Under the pieces are notes generated by a model. It ran no database searches, was not told the DNA's origin, and saw only the letters and a list, made by a program, of their open reading frames with translations. Positions 46,641 through 60,287 of a stretch of DNA of 64,000 nt are shown here, one piece after another (the stretch's first letter is position 1; each line of letters begins with the position of its first letter). Made by a program: the position numbers and the translations under genes. Origin of the DNA: Tigriopus japonicus (lineage: Eukaryota > Arthropoda > Copepoda > Harpacticoida > Harpacticidae); the NCBI GenBank assembly GCA_010645155.1, contig CM021323.1, forward strand, positions 246,049 through 310,048. The letters are read 5' to 3'.

Positions 46641-49600
46641 TCCTTTGAAAGTGCGATTCACGCCAACAACAGTGGTTGTGGTTTGTGAGTGCCCTGAATC
46701 CTACATGTTTAAGGCCTAGATACTCTTATTTTACTAGGACTAACTAGGACTACTTTACTTACTACTCTTTTTTTTACTTATTATTATTTTTTATAGAAAC
46801 TTCAGTTACGTTTGACTCGTTTGAATCGATATTAAAATTGATATCAAAACAAACTGAATTTAATTGAACACATATTTCCAGTGCAACCTTTCACAATTAT
46901 ATACGTAGAGAGGTTCTTAATACGGTGCCAAACTGATTTTTTACCAATTCTACCTAACTCTGTATTGATGGAAATTATTATTTTAAGGATGAAATCGATG
47001 AGCCTCTGTTTTGCAAAAGAGCCTTTGCTTACGTTGTTTAAATATGTATTTCAATTTAACCAATTTTTTTTTGAAAAGTTCTCCTCAGAATGAAGAAGCT
47101 TGACCGTTCCATTATAGCTCAGATGTTACTTGCACTAATTCAAATGGCTTGAATATACCAAGGCATAGTCCATATAATAGTGCTTTAGTCCAAATAACCC
47201 TGCTCGAGCTTAGTGTCTGTACAAGAGGTTGCGTACTAAAGCTACTGTCGAGGATGGCTAGTTATACTACGCTTTGGTACACTCGAGGTGTTTGAATTAG
47301 TTCACTTAACATCCGAGCTACTCTACGTATTTTGACTGAAAATTGAAATATGGATTCTGAACAACGCAGACGCCAACTCGCAGAAATGAAAACTTGTCTA
47401 GTCATTGAGATAAAAGGTGAAAGTTTTTTAATGGCAAAGGTACATAGCCTTCCAAATTCATGTCTTCTCGAGATCAAACTAAAATGAGACCTTGAACATG
47501 ATTTGTTCTATGGAATGAAGTTTAATGAAGAAAAAGCCGAATTGAAAATTTCCTTTGCAATTTTGACCTGTCTTTTGCTTTTGTTCAAAGATCTTTGAAC
47601 TCTCCTTGTTCCCTGTCATCTATTCCTTTTGTTGGACCAGACCTTTGAAATTTCCTTTGATTCTCCCCTTTGACTTTCATTGTGATGGCTCTCGCCAGGA
47701 ATTTCGATCTTTGTCGTCACATCACATACGCACGTCCTCACATAGCGAACAACTACTACCTTCATTCGTTTTTCCGATTGAACTACCTTTGATCAGTGAA
47801 ACGAAAACTGCGTCCAATTTCAACTTCATATTCGGAAAAGCTGCATGCACTTTACTGTAGTTACCTATGAGAGAACCTTTGTGCTCCATATGGTACGCCA
47901 GGCAATCCTGTTCAACATCAGAGTTCCACAATAATGGTGCAGAGCATGAATATCGATTCTGCAAAGTTCAGATTTAATGAAATACGTTCTAATTCGCATA
48001 CGTTGAACAATTTGATCTTGAAGTTAGAAAAGCTCCATTTGCCAAGAAATGCGATAGCTGAAAAACGTGTTCTCTTTCATATATGAATCCCTCGAGATAG
48101 ACGAGCACGGTTTTGATCCTGGCAGGCACAGTCGTATTGTTATGATGCGGATAGGATGTCAACTTTTCTCGTTAAAACAAATGTTTCTGCATACAAAACG
48201 GATTTTCATCTCAAACCCAACCAAGCTGTCCTAAAACCATGCGGCAGGAATGCCAAAAGAGTCAGCCGGTTGGAAAATGGAGTGAACAAAATAACAAGAA
48301 CCCGCGTACCACGCCTGTCCCACCTTATGAATGGGTACGTACGTATCCTGTTCGCATAGCCAAATGCAGAGCTGCCATTCTCGAGACTCGGTTTTGGAAA
48401 CTTTCCGAATGATTTGCAACCCTCGTACATTTGGGAAATAATTATCTTTCCAAGCGGGAAACAACCGAGTCCATCCTTTCGGTCTTTCTCTCGACTTAAC
48501 CATCGTTCCCTTTCCCTCTATTGCGTTGCTAATTGGAACCCCTTGAACCCTTTCAAGATCCATTTGAAGTTGTTGAATGGCGTTAGTTCCTTCCGTTATC
48601 TAGTCATTGATTACCCGGAATGGTTTTTTTCCTCCACGGAGAGCTTCGACAAGATGTCGTTAAGAATTGGGTGAGGTTTTCAACTCAAGGATGTTTCCGT
48701 ATTCGGTCTTTCGAGGACGAGACATGAAAGAAATATAAGATGCAAAAGGAAAATGAGATTACCTCTAGAAGAAGTTGAACAAAATGGAACACATTATCGC
48801 TTTTTTTTTCTCTTTCAACCTTCCTTGGGGAAGAGGTTCTCGTAGTTGTGCAATTGTGTGAGCTGAAAGAACATCTTGCTATTGTGAGGACTCGAGTTCG
48901 GTTGATGTCTCTTTGTGGCGACGGATTTGCTCAGGAAGAGAAAAGGTCTGAGAGGACTTCTATTGAATCCAATTTAAGAAAAGAGAGCTACTTTTAAGAT
49001 AAGAAATGGGGCTATTAAAAGGACGGAGGAGAACTGTCTCCCACTCCAGTCATTTTGGTGTGTTTGTGCTTCTTTGAGCAAAGATTTTTATGGACCTCTT
49101 GCGGGGAAGGCAAACGAGGATTGGGTTTGATTGCAAAGAACGAGTCGAAAGTGTTGTTGGCGATATGTACCCATTCGTAGTATCCTAATGGCTCGAATTT
49201 TGTCTCCAATCGTTATATTTTTAGATGGATTGCTTTTCCCCCTGAGTAATCCTTGGTAAGTAAATCTCACTCAACGAATGGATCAAGGACCAGATGCGAT
49301 CTGGTTGACAGTCACGAAAATCGAGGACTTGAGTGACATTTATCAAATTATAAAGGCGACACGTCTTGACATTTTTTCTGCTAAATATGCATTTCTTATT
49401 CTGACCGCGTCGCTCTCCCACCCAAGAACATGATCTTTGGGACCGTGGGACGCTTTTCATTTCATTAAGAGTTCTACTGGGAATGAACCCTGGGTCTTTC
49501 CTAAGAATAAAAGAAAAGGAGAATAAGAGAGTCATTGCAGGTCCATGTGAGCACTGGGTTCTTTCTTTCCTTGGCCTCTTCAGCCTCCACTTCATCCTCC

Positions 49601-52600
49601 TCCTCCTCCTCCTCTTAACACACGTCCATTCGTGCCATGTTACGTTGTAGCCTCGGATCGAGCCATTCGCGAGATGAGATAGGATGACCTTCGATACAAT
49701 TAACACGATTAAGGTCCAAGGCCGCCTAAGGTTTTCTTTATCCAGTCCTTTCTCTTCAACCTAATTGAAGAGCAAATAGCCTATGGATCCAAATGCACAA
49801 ATGCCTTGCTATGAGAAACGGAGAGGTCTTTCAAGTTTTGGATCGAGGGGGATTTTTTGCTTTTTATTCAAATGTGAAACCGCATTTGTAGTTTTTTGCC
49901 CATTATTATGTGCGAGTCTGGCGAAAAGTTCGTAATGGTCCCACCGACTTTGAAAGTGGTTGTTGGGTGGCTAAAGTGATTTTGGTAAGAAGACCTGGTT
50001 GGCTCTTTCATCCATGTGGGTCCCGTCTCTTGGTTTCTGTCGGTGGTTCTCTGATTCAAAGACGACTTCCAGGAGAAACATCAAAGAAGCCAAGACAAGT
50101 TAATGGCCATTCCCTACAGAAATGTGCCAATTTGCTGTCAAAACCATTCCGCTGTTGTTCACCGCTCGAAGACATCCAAAATGGAATGTAAACACTAGAG
50201 CCAGAGGACTCGGAGAATGGCTTTCTGTGGTCCTTAAATGGTTCAGAAAGACATTAGACAAGATGACATCCCAAATTTCTATCAATCCTTTCGCAACAAC
50301 GAACGGTCATTTCCTCATTTGTTCCAAAGCAAGATATCTGCAATCGATATGCTATTGAACTTTATTGGGATGCTGGCTTTCCCAATATGTACCCTAGTAG
50401 AAACTTTCCAGCCTTTTTCAAGTTCCAGTGTGAAAACAGCTTACCCAAAGAGGAACAAATGGGATGCTTCAAAGGAGAGTGTTGTTCGGTCCCTATTTGG
50501 CGTATTATGTTCTTGTTGTTGTTTCACCGTTGTTACTATCTGCATTTGTCAGGTAGAGTGTTTTTCGAGTGAAAATAGACAAATTGAATGTGTTCCACTT
50601 GACAATGGGAGAAATGGTTCCACGTCAAGAGTGCTCCTACCATTGCCGTGAAGCTCCATCCCGAATGTCATTCCCAATTTCTGGGTTCCATCAATAACAG
50701 ATAGTCTAGTTTCCATTGCTTGCGAGAGCAACAACACATACAAGAGCAATGGTGATTCAGGTCCAGATTCAGGTTCAAAGGGCAAATATTTTCAAAAGGT
50801 GTTGCGATGAGACCAACAACGAAATGAGAGTGCATAGTAAAAATATGTGCTCTGTGGAAAAGGCTTAACAATTCTTTCCCTTTAAAATTGAAACCACTTC
50901 TTGTACTACCCTCATCATCATTTCTTTCGTTGGTGGTACATTACAACACAAGTTTGTGCCCTCACCTGAGATGGTTTCAAAGTGTGAAGGAAGCACCAGG
51001 AAAGTTCTTTGACTTTGGCCTGGGCCCAATCATAAGATCTCCGGGCTTTATGAATCAAGTTTTTACCCTGGGGATGGCAATCTCATTTAGACTGCCTCGT
51101 TCCTCTTCATCTACTCTGTCTCTATCTGTGCTTGCCCAGAGGCTCTGAATGCGAAATGCCCACCTACAAAGGCGTTCTGTAACCACCAGTCATAGTACTA
51201 TCGCCACCACGACTGCTGCTGCTGCTTCTAGGTACGTACTTCGATGACGATGAAGAGAAAGAGAATACTGCTACGGAGCTTAGGGAACAAAGTAATGCCG
51301 TAGAAGTCGGGAAAGAAAAGGCATTTCCCTTCGTTTTGATGAAAGAGCCAACTTTTCCGTCAAGAAAGGACCAAGTTTTGATGAAAAGAAAGGGATACTT
51401 CCTCGTGTTCTACGTGCTCGCCATTGGTATGGCTCAACATCTATCCAAAGACTTCTTTCAATGTTGGACCTATATTACCAGGTAGCCCTTGATGACATGG
51501 GGCGAAAGAAGTTTTTTAGCCTTTTTCTGTACCATTCTGATTCGAGGAAGAGCAGAAAATGCCGTGGATTACGTAGAACTGAAGATTAGTATTGAAAGTC
51601 TTTCGCAACTTTAGATATTACTTTTTCCACAACCATTGTTGGGTGAAACAAACCAGTCATCCCACCTTTTTCCTAAGTTGGAAAAGGAGGTCGTCGTTGT
51701 AGAGGTTGTTGTAGATGGACGGGTGTCTTAGCAAGTTGAGGCAGTAAACAAAAGCGAATTGAAAATTTGTCAAAAACTCTCCGGGTGTTCCGGGAACCAG
51801 GGCTTGACACTTGGATGGAAATTGTTTTTGCAAAGAAGTGAAACAAAAAACTTGTTGCAAGTTGCCTCCTTCCTGGTTGGTGGAGTTGTTCGACTTCACA
51901 GAGCATACGCCCTTTCAAAAAGCTTCTTCCTCTCTCTTTTTCTCTTCCGACCTCGTTTTGGCACCTTTTTCAAATAATTGGTTCCATCTGGCTCCATGCT
52001 TCTTTGAAGCTGGCAACACCTGGTTCCAGGTGATTTCGCCTGGTTTGCTTCCTTAAAGGATCGAAAAGCTTTTGTGATAATGGAGATTATTAATGGTCTT
52101 GTCAGATGCCTGGCAACAACATAAAAATCCCCTCAACCCATAAATGCCATTGTTGGGGGAAATGAATATACTATTTTTTGGTCTTGCTTTAAAACTTTCA
52201 CAAAAAAATGAATACAAATAATCCAATCTTGACATTTCATTCTGGTCAATTTTACGACAGTAAATGATGAATAAATTCGATTTTCCAAGGACTTCTTCTA
52301 CACTTGAAGTCCTTTTTTTGACCCAGCTTTTTTGGGTTTGTTTTTTTCTTTTGCGAATGTTTTTTTTTGAATTTTATCATAATGGTCACGTGGTAGCGTT
52401 AGTTGTTCTCGTCCATGCAAACAGAAAAAAATCTCTCATTTTATAACCTGAGATAGCAATCCATTTTCTTGTGTTTAGGAAGCAAGAGGATTGAGCCCAA
52501 TTCTATTCAGCGTGAGCTTGTTTGTAACAGATCTGAATGGGAGAAGAGCCTTGCTTCAACCAAGGAGCCCTCTTCGAACCAAAGAGCCTGGAACACATCT

Positions 52601-55600
52601 TGCTTCAACCAACCAGATGTTCCTGAGGGGAAACGACACGAAAGATGCATCAACAACAACCCCTATTCATAGCTCGTTCGCCTACTGTGTGAATCAGATT
52701 GAAAACAACAAGGTTACATGTTGGATCTTTAGATCTTTCTCTCAAAGCTTTTGAGAATTAAGAAACCTTTCTGTATTGTTTTCATTGGGTAGGATTGGGG
52801 GATTGAGCCATTAGTGGAATTGAGCGTGTTACCAACGGTTCTTTCTCTTCTTAGTCTTCCTCAGGCATTCATGAATGCATATACTGTCCAACGTACAGGG
52901 ATCGGTTAAATTGGTGCCGTTAAGAACGTTGAAATGGAAATGCATCGTCATAAATCATCGATAGAGCGAGCGGAACCCAGAAATGCAATGCATTAAGAGG
53001 TACAGCCACACCATCATTTAGGATGGCAAGCTACTCTCACACAACTAGTAGCCCTCTTTCTCATATATTCAATACACTTTGAGATGCTCTTCTCTGCGTA
53101 AGAGGTTGCACTTCAATATGATTAAGTAGGGCATGATAAGGGTGCCACTCTAGTTCTCAATGGAAGGACCACTTGACGTTTGGACAAGCAGTTGGAAAAT
53201 TGTGGCTGCAGGAAGTGCTTATTAAAAGTAGAGAAGTCCAGTATTAAGCCCCATAAAAGTAAAAATTAACAATATGAATAGAATTCTGACATAATTATAA
53301 ATAGATACTCGCATAAGGAACTGAGAATGGTCGAAGGACTCATTTGTCGACGAGTGCGATTGGAGAACTAGCGTGCGAGAGGCAGGCACCCCACGACTTG
53401 AGTGGTGTTCCAAGTAACATTACACCCTTTGTGTTTTCCTCCTGGATCCATTCTCTGTTTGGCTCATAGGGTCCATCCGTTGTTTGTTCTTTGCCCGGAG
53501 CACATAAAGTGTAGCAAATAGTAATAGTTAGCCAAGACAATGAATGGCACTGGAATCTTCGTTTTTGGCGAGTTCTTCTACTCGTGCGCTCATTCGTCAG
53601 AGCAAATTAAAGACGAAACTCAAACAACATCCAAAGAGTTAGTTGGCTTTGAAACTTTTTCTTAGTCCAGAGATGGAAAGAACTACAGAACATTTTGGAA
53701 CAAGGGGGCTACAAACTTAATCTATTGGGCCGGATGCCGTCAAGGACTCGCCTTGCACACGGACATGGCAGACCCCTTCATCTGGCCTTGTTAACCCTCT
53801 CACTTGGCGTGGAAGGTCTCAAACTTCTTTGACTTTGATTCGGAACAAAGACGGAGATTTTGGTGAACTTTTCTTTCTCGCTATTGTTCTTCCAAATTCT
53901 ATCAAGTCCAGAATATTGCCCAATCCTTAAGATTGACAGAAAAAAGTGCTTCTCCGACCTTATCCCTGGTCTATCTATCGCGCGTTGGATCATGGGAACT
54001 CAACTCTTGTGGATGGGGTGTAATAAAAGGAACGAACTCCTTCAAGTCTGGCCAATATCTTTCTTCTTCGATTGAGCTGATAATTTTCTTCCTCGCCGTT
54101 CTCACTTTCTTGAGGCTCAGTTGACTGAATCGACTTCAGCAAACACACCAAGCAGTTCCATCTCTTTGCCACTCCGCCTATGTATTACTCTTACCCTTAC
54201 TACTGCTCTACTCTACTTCTACAAAGGGCACACAGTCGAGACGATCGAGGACGAGCTGAACGGAACTGAGCAGAGCTAAGCTGAACGGCTTCCCACTTGA
54301 TCCACTTGACATAAGAACTTATTGACATGGCCCCAGGATCCCTCCTGCCACTGTTCCAGGGTTCTTTTCGATAAAAAGAGGAAATGAAAGGCGAGACCAG
54401 TGCGTCCTGACAGCACAGGGCGAACTTCTGTGTTCGATCTTGCAAAAAAAATATGCTCTTGGTAGTGGACAATACCTCCCGGAGGATATTGTCACAAATT
54501 GATCCTTCCTATCTCCACTTTTACCATCAAATATGAAGCCCTCTGATGCCTCATCGTGATTATTATGCTTTGGGCATGTTGTTGTGAATCATAAATATTT
54601 CAAAGTGCTCAACTTGTAACACCAAAATCATCTTCGTCAATGTTACATTTCAACTTTTTAGGATTAAGTCCAAAAGGTGTCGTCAAAAGTCAGTATCCAT
54701 GTGGTAGTAGGGGAAGCGTTTGAAAGCCCTGTCAAGATAACAAGCCAAAAAAATGAAGAATTTCCGATTTGAACAACCCGTCAATTCCAAGAAATTCGCA
54801 TTTGATCAAATTCCAATTTCCCAACGAACTGGGTTATCAAGTGTTGGATTTTTTTCCTGGTTAGGACCGAAAAGTGTGTCATGAGTGGGCTTGTAGATGT
54901 CAGGACACTAAAATATTCTCTCGGAGGACATGTTGGTGACAACTCTCGGTTCCGAGCTTATTTTGTGATTGTCCATCTTGGCACTCACATTGGTTGTGCA
55001 TCTTGCCATAAAATCTTTCCTTAACCATCTAGATTGCCGATTCTGCAGGCTCAGCAGAGATTTGGGAGGAGAAATATCCAAAAATGGTTGGTTCCTTCAT
55101 CGGTTCCATCGTCTTGGTGATCTGTGAGAGAGTAGGGAGATTCCGAGTTGGTCACAATAACCCTCCTCATTCTACTCCTCTCGTCGTGTCATTTTACCAC
55201 CGATGGATGAACTAAAAGCTTCTATGGATTTGTCTGTTCCCTTTTTCCGAGGGGATCTCTAATTGATGGATAAAGGCTTCAACATAGATCTTGGAAACTA
55301 ACCAAACTAATCCCCATCTCCATCTCGATGCAAGACTCACGCCCACATCATGCAAAAGGATAGCAACCCAAAGGTTCGTCTTCTCTCGTGCCTTGTAATG
55401 CATTAATCAAGATTTATTTCCAGTATAAAAGTAATATCATTACCTCTCTTGATGCATTCAAGTCTCTTCTCTTCTGAACAGAGTTGAACTCTTCTGGGCA
55501 TCAAAACAAAAGAGGTTTGATTTTCAAGTTGTACAGCTCGAAAACTAAACTTAATCATTAACTTGTAGTCACATCCAAACATGCTATATTACATCTTGCA

Positions 55601-56890
55601 AACACATATATTTCGCTTTGGAACAACCCAAAATATCACGATCTGTGATCCACATCCCTCTTTACAGAAAGGGTGGATTATTCATGATTTCATTGAGAGA
55701 AATAAACAACGACTTGGGAGACGGTGACAATCTGTCCCATTTCGTTGGTCTCATTTCGACTCCGTTTCTTTTTCATCTGTTAGACCTACAAACAGAGCTC
55801 ACGTTTCTTTTTGTCGGGCTAGTTCATGAAATGAAAAAAATGGCCTCGCAACCTCGCGCTTTTCCACGCTTTGTAAACGCCGCCTTGTGGTTTGGAGAAA
55901 ACGTCGAAGTCGTTGGGAAAAGGAGGGTGAAGAAGACGGCTCAAACAGCGAACAACCTCGGTGTCCTTCGGCCTGATGAGAGACAGTCGAGCTCCGAGAA
56001 GGCGGTAAGAAAAGGCAGGTTGTGGATCGGAGAGTGCGAAAGATGGTAGAAACCATACAACAGTAGTCACAGTGGTTCCCCTTCACAGTCCCACTCTATT
56101 CCACTCCTGGTTCCCTCAGTTCGTGAGTGAAGGCGTGAGGGAGGGAGTAAGTAAGTAGGAAAGCGGGTGCTACGAGCCTTTTTCCATTCCGTTCAGTTTG
56201 CGTTGTGCCAGACGAAATCCGTCAGTACGTTAGTCGTGGATCAAGGGCCAAACCAAAGACATGAGGAGTGGAACAACAATATCAGGAACCCTGGCAAAGG
56301 AGCAAGTTAGAAAAAATCCACCATCCAAGTGTCACGCAACAACCAACCAAAGTAGTGGTGCCAAAAGCTGGATTGGGATTTGGTGAACACGAAAAAGCAC
56401 CAAAAATCGGTCCTTAAAAGTGAAAGTTGGAACTGAGAGAATGATCACCTCATGAAACTTATGGTGGTGGAACATTCATCTCTGTCGTATAAGACACCTT
56501 CTTGTAGACCCGACCAATTGTTATCATGGCGGGCCTCAGCATGTCAAAGTGGAGAAGACTCTCAAGTTCCAGAATAATGGGCTTCGAGTCGAATATTTCA
56601 TCGTGATCTCCCGGAAATCGGGTTGCTCTACGCAAAGCTCAATTCCCCTTTCTGGCCTAACCCCAGTCAGCACACCTAGTTCTGCCTCATCTTTTAGCTC
56701 GGAACATTCTCATTGGAACAGTCCCATAAATAATAGAGGGGCTGAGGTAAAACCACATCACAAGGACCCGGATAAAAGATCTTCCGAACGAAACGAGGAT
56801 CAACCTCCAAGTGAGAGGGTGGAAGACCCGCCAAATTGGATTTTATCCCAAGTGCTGCTGCTTCTTGGGAACCCTTATTCACTTCTCAAG
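46641..56890. other. 10-kb stretch without a supported gene
   Basis: Less AT-rich than 1-9 kb, with many open frames of 60-160 codons on both strands that overlap each other and carry no recognised domain. A CTC-triplet run lies at 49593-49615. Nothing here shows consistent splice phases. It may be regulatory or intronic sequence of flanking genes, including 5' sequence of the MARVEL gene at its right end, where the frame from about 56549 is open but has no ATG before 56891. Confidence 0.4.
49593..49615 (+). repeat. (CTC)n microsatellite
   Basis: Short run of CTC triplets. Confidence 0.7.
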
Positions 56891-59800
56891 ATGACCAACT
56901 TGGCAGCCATCAAGACTCCTCTGGGAATTCTCAAAATTTTGATCACGGTAAGATAGCTTTGAGTACGACCCTTGGCTCTCTGACTCTTCCCTCTCCTTCA
57001 TAACTTTCCCTTCACATTTCACCTATTACACGTTTCACGTTCCCAAAAAGGGTCAGATCGTGGGCTAGCATAACAGTGCAATTTTCACGATGCGGTAAAA
57101 TTCCAGGCAAAACAAGGCAATCTATCTTTATTTTGACAAGGAGATGGGTGCTGATGGAAGTGTTGGCGCGTGGTCGGTAGAGAAAATAGATAGATAGGAT
57201 AGATGGTATATCCCTCATCCGTGCGACGTTGGTGGGTCGTTCCACTTCCCAACCCAATGTTTACCCAAAGTCCCCATCTTCCTTCTCTACCACGGATAAA
57301 ACTGCACTGCCAGCCAGGAGTTCTAACTTTGAACCCCACTCTCTCAATCCTTTTGTCATCACATTCATCTGGTTTTTCTGTTTGTTCGCATAATGTTAGG
57401 ATAACAAAAGGTACAACGAGCAGAAAGAGGGCAGAGAGAAGTAGAAACGAGCCAGAAAGAGAGAGGGTGCCTGGATAATCCCAGGAATGAAACTCGTAAG
57501 TTATAGCCATCATACTTCATTCTGTCTCTGGCAACTCACCTCGGCTATTTCCTCCATCTCCCACCAGACTCTCTTTCAGCTTTAAGACTCTTTTCAACCG
57601 CCTAGTTCGTTGTCCCAATTTCCTCACTTTCTTTAATGAAATCGGAGGCTATGATAGCGATGATCTTCATGATGATCCTCATGATGATGGTGATGTTGTT
57701 GTTGATACCGATGATTGTTACCTAGGGGAAGATGTTTTGGTAAAGATCAAGAAAGAGAGAGAGGGTTTTGGAAGTGCATTTGCTGAGAGCCAGAACTTTC
57801 TTCCAAAGCACAATGAACCTTTATTGTTATCCCTCCTCTTCCCTTTCCTCTTTTCCAATGCTCAAAGGTTTCTTTTTTCAAGCTATGCCATATTTGGAAT
57901 CCAGGAGACATCCAAGTTGATGGCTGTCACCAAAAAATCACGGGCCTACGAATCTACGAGCTCGCTCACCACGACATAAGTTGTTTCTTTTTTGGGACAA
58001 GTTGTTCCACATTTCTACAAACCAACCGACCATAGAGATGGACCAAGGGGATAACGAATTTGTAGGAAGTTGCAAAAAGCGCTTGTTTTTATGCTTCAAC
58101 AGGAAAATGCGGAGCCAAGTGGGTTTGGCTCGACTTGTTGATTTGAGGTTTCATTTTTTCTTTCCTTGTTTCTTTGGTGCGTCCCATACGTGGGTCTCTA
58201 GTGGGTGATTATGCGCTTTTGGTACTCTCCCTAGTCATATTTTGAAATTACCGAGGGAAGGGAAGTAATTTGGTTGCAGGCAAGAATTTGCATTTATAGT
58301 TCCCTCGAACGTACTGTGCCTATACTCCAAATACCACGGAATCCGTTGTGTCTGTCTAAAGAATGATTCATATTGAGAGTGGAGAGGTTTGTTATCCAAC
58401 GACATTTATTCTTCAGTCGCCATGTTTCAGTGTGGAAAGCGAACGAGTGGGGTTTTTGTTTGCCAAATGGAATTAGGCAAAGCGCCCGCTTGGTCAAGAA
58501 TGATCGTTGGAACAACACGGATCTTTCTCTCACATTTTCAGACCCTTCCGAATACTACTAGAACGAACACAAGCAGGATGTAGTAGAAGGGAAGGGAATT
58601 TCTCGTTCGGGTGTTCTCAATAATTCCTCGTTCACGTCGGTCTGTTCTACACAATTTATCATTCCCGAACACGAGGAAGAAGCAGGAGAAAAACTAGGTC
58701 CAGTTAGAAGGGATCAAGTAGGAAGAAAGAGAATGCCGAAAAATGTATGTGCCCCTATTTTTTCAGCCCTTTACGAACTGAAACGGTAGGAAACACCCGC
58801 CCCCCCCCTTGCTCTTGTTCTTGGTCGTAAACTTTCCGGCCAAATGCAAAGTTATGACTTTTCTATTCACGATTTATACCATCTTCTTCCGTTCCCATTC
58901 GATTCCAAGCTATCGGATATATGTCCCGATATCCATCGTGTTACACCTTTCCTAAGGTAGTATAGTAAGATAGCTTTTGAAAGAAACGACTCTGGTGGGA
59001 CTCGGATGGAAGCATGTGTGCCAAAAAAGGGAACAGGGTTGTAAAACATCGCCGACATTTCCTGGAATGGAAAGTGCCACAAAAGTTAACCAAGGAGCCT
59101 CCCGTATTCGAAATGCACAATACGTTCTCCGACGCTTTGGCTAGACCAAGAAGCACTGGCTTGACCTCAGTCTTCGAGTTCGAGTAACCTCGGCATTCAT
59201 TTTGAGCTCGAAAAGAGCATTTTTAGTACGTTCTCCGTGAAAAGGAGAGAGCGCAATTCAGCAAATGCATACATTACCGTTTACCAATGCTCAAGTTGAA
59301 GTCGGTTCACGATGCAAAACTTCGTGTGCCAAAACCACTTGGGATCCAGCCCTATTTCTTGGTCTTCCTCTTCTTCTTCAACAAGCGAACCAACCACCAA
59401 ATGTTCCATACTTGAGAGTTGTGTGGGACTGGAATACAAGGCTGTAAGTGGTTAGTGTTCCACCCAAAGGTCGCTGTGGGTAAAGTTGAACAGGGAGAAA
59501 TATTTTCAAGAGCTCTTGGGGACTCTAGAGATCTTCTCTCTCGGCTTAGCAATGCTCCACATAGTTTTAGTTCATTCGGGGCCTCGGAACTTGGTACAGA
59601 TAATCTTATAGTAGGTACTATGTACACGCCAACAACAACCCATCTCCAACCAAGTTTTGTGCACTCATTCCATTTTCTCTTTCTCTAACACTAACTTCAA
59701 TATTGTTAGGGGTTGTCTTGGGTGGATAAAAATTTGGACACACTACACCCACGTCAAGTGGGACCAAATGGCCCAAAAGCCATGATCCCAGATTATGACA

Positions 59801-60287
59801 CTTAACATCCCAGGTTCTCTTCATCCCTTCTTACCATCTGTAAGGTGAAGGGATTGAAGCACAAAAGGTTGGCCGGAATGGTGCCAGAAGGAAAATGGCG
59901 CTGAAGAGACGACAGCAGGCATTAGGAAATTTAATTTACTTCCTTGACAACATCCCAGCTTGGTCTTTTCTGACTGTCACCAAGTCCATGATGATGTTTC
60001 CTGGGCCCGCTTAATTATCACACCCACACCGCAGGTCCTTCATTTGGAACACGAACTTCCTTCTTTCTTTCTCTTTCCCTCCTATTTTCCTGGCCGAACT
60101 TGATTAAAGTTTTACGTTTCAGCTCGTGCTCGTGACTGTGGTGCTTCTGGCTGCTTTTGGCAATGACGGACTTCGCCTCACTTTCGGCGTGGAGGACTTC
60201 CTGGGGGTTGGGACGAGTTTGGGCCTGGCTCTCACGGTTCCACTCATCCTCCTGGCCTACATCTTGGGCGGTAGTCTCTTTGTGATG
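56891..60287 (+). CDS. MARVEL-domain membrane protein, 5' exons only
   Basis: Exon 56891-56947 (donor GTAAGA) joins in phase 0 to exon 60123-60287 (acceptor ACGTTTCAG, donor GTAAGA), giving 74 residues. The start MTNLAAIKTPLGILKILIT runs into a first helix (LVLVTVVLLAAFG), a short polar loop (NDGLRLTFGVEDF) and a second helix (LGLALTVPLILLAYILGG). The entry KTPxGILK before helix 1 is typical of four-helix MARVEL proteins of the CMTM/plasmolipin type, which act in membrane trafficking and junctions. The second half of the domain was not found downstream and may lie beyond the window. Open sequence before the ATG lacks another ATG and is taken as leader. Intron 1 is about 3.2 kb. Confidence 0.6.
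57661..57707 (+). repeat. (GAT)n-rich microsatellite in MARVEL intron 1
   Basis: GATGAT and GTTGTT triplet runs. Confidence 0.6.

Noticed and set aside
49221..49706. 161-codon minus-strand frame
   Set aside because: Contains an Arg run encoded by the CTC microsatellite and no domain.
57085..57513. 142-codon minus-strand frame with a hydrophobic start
   Set aside because: Lies in the MARVEL intron without splice context or similarity.
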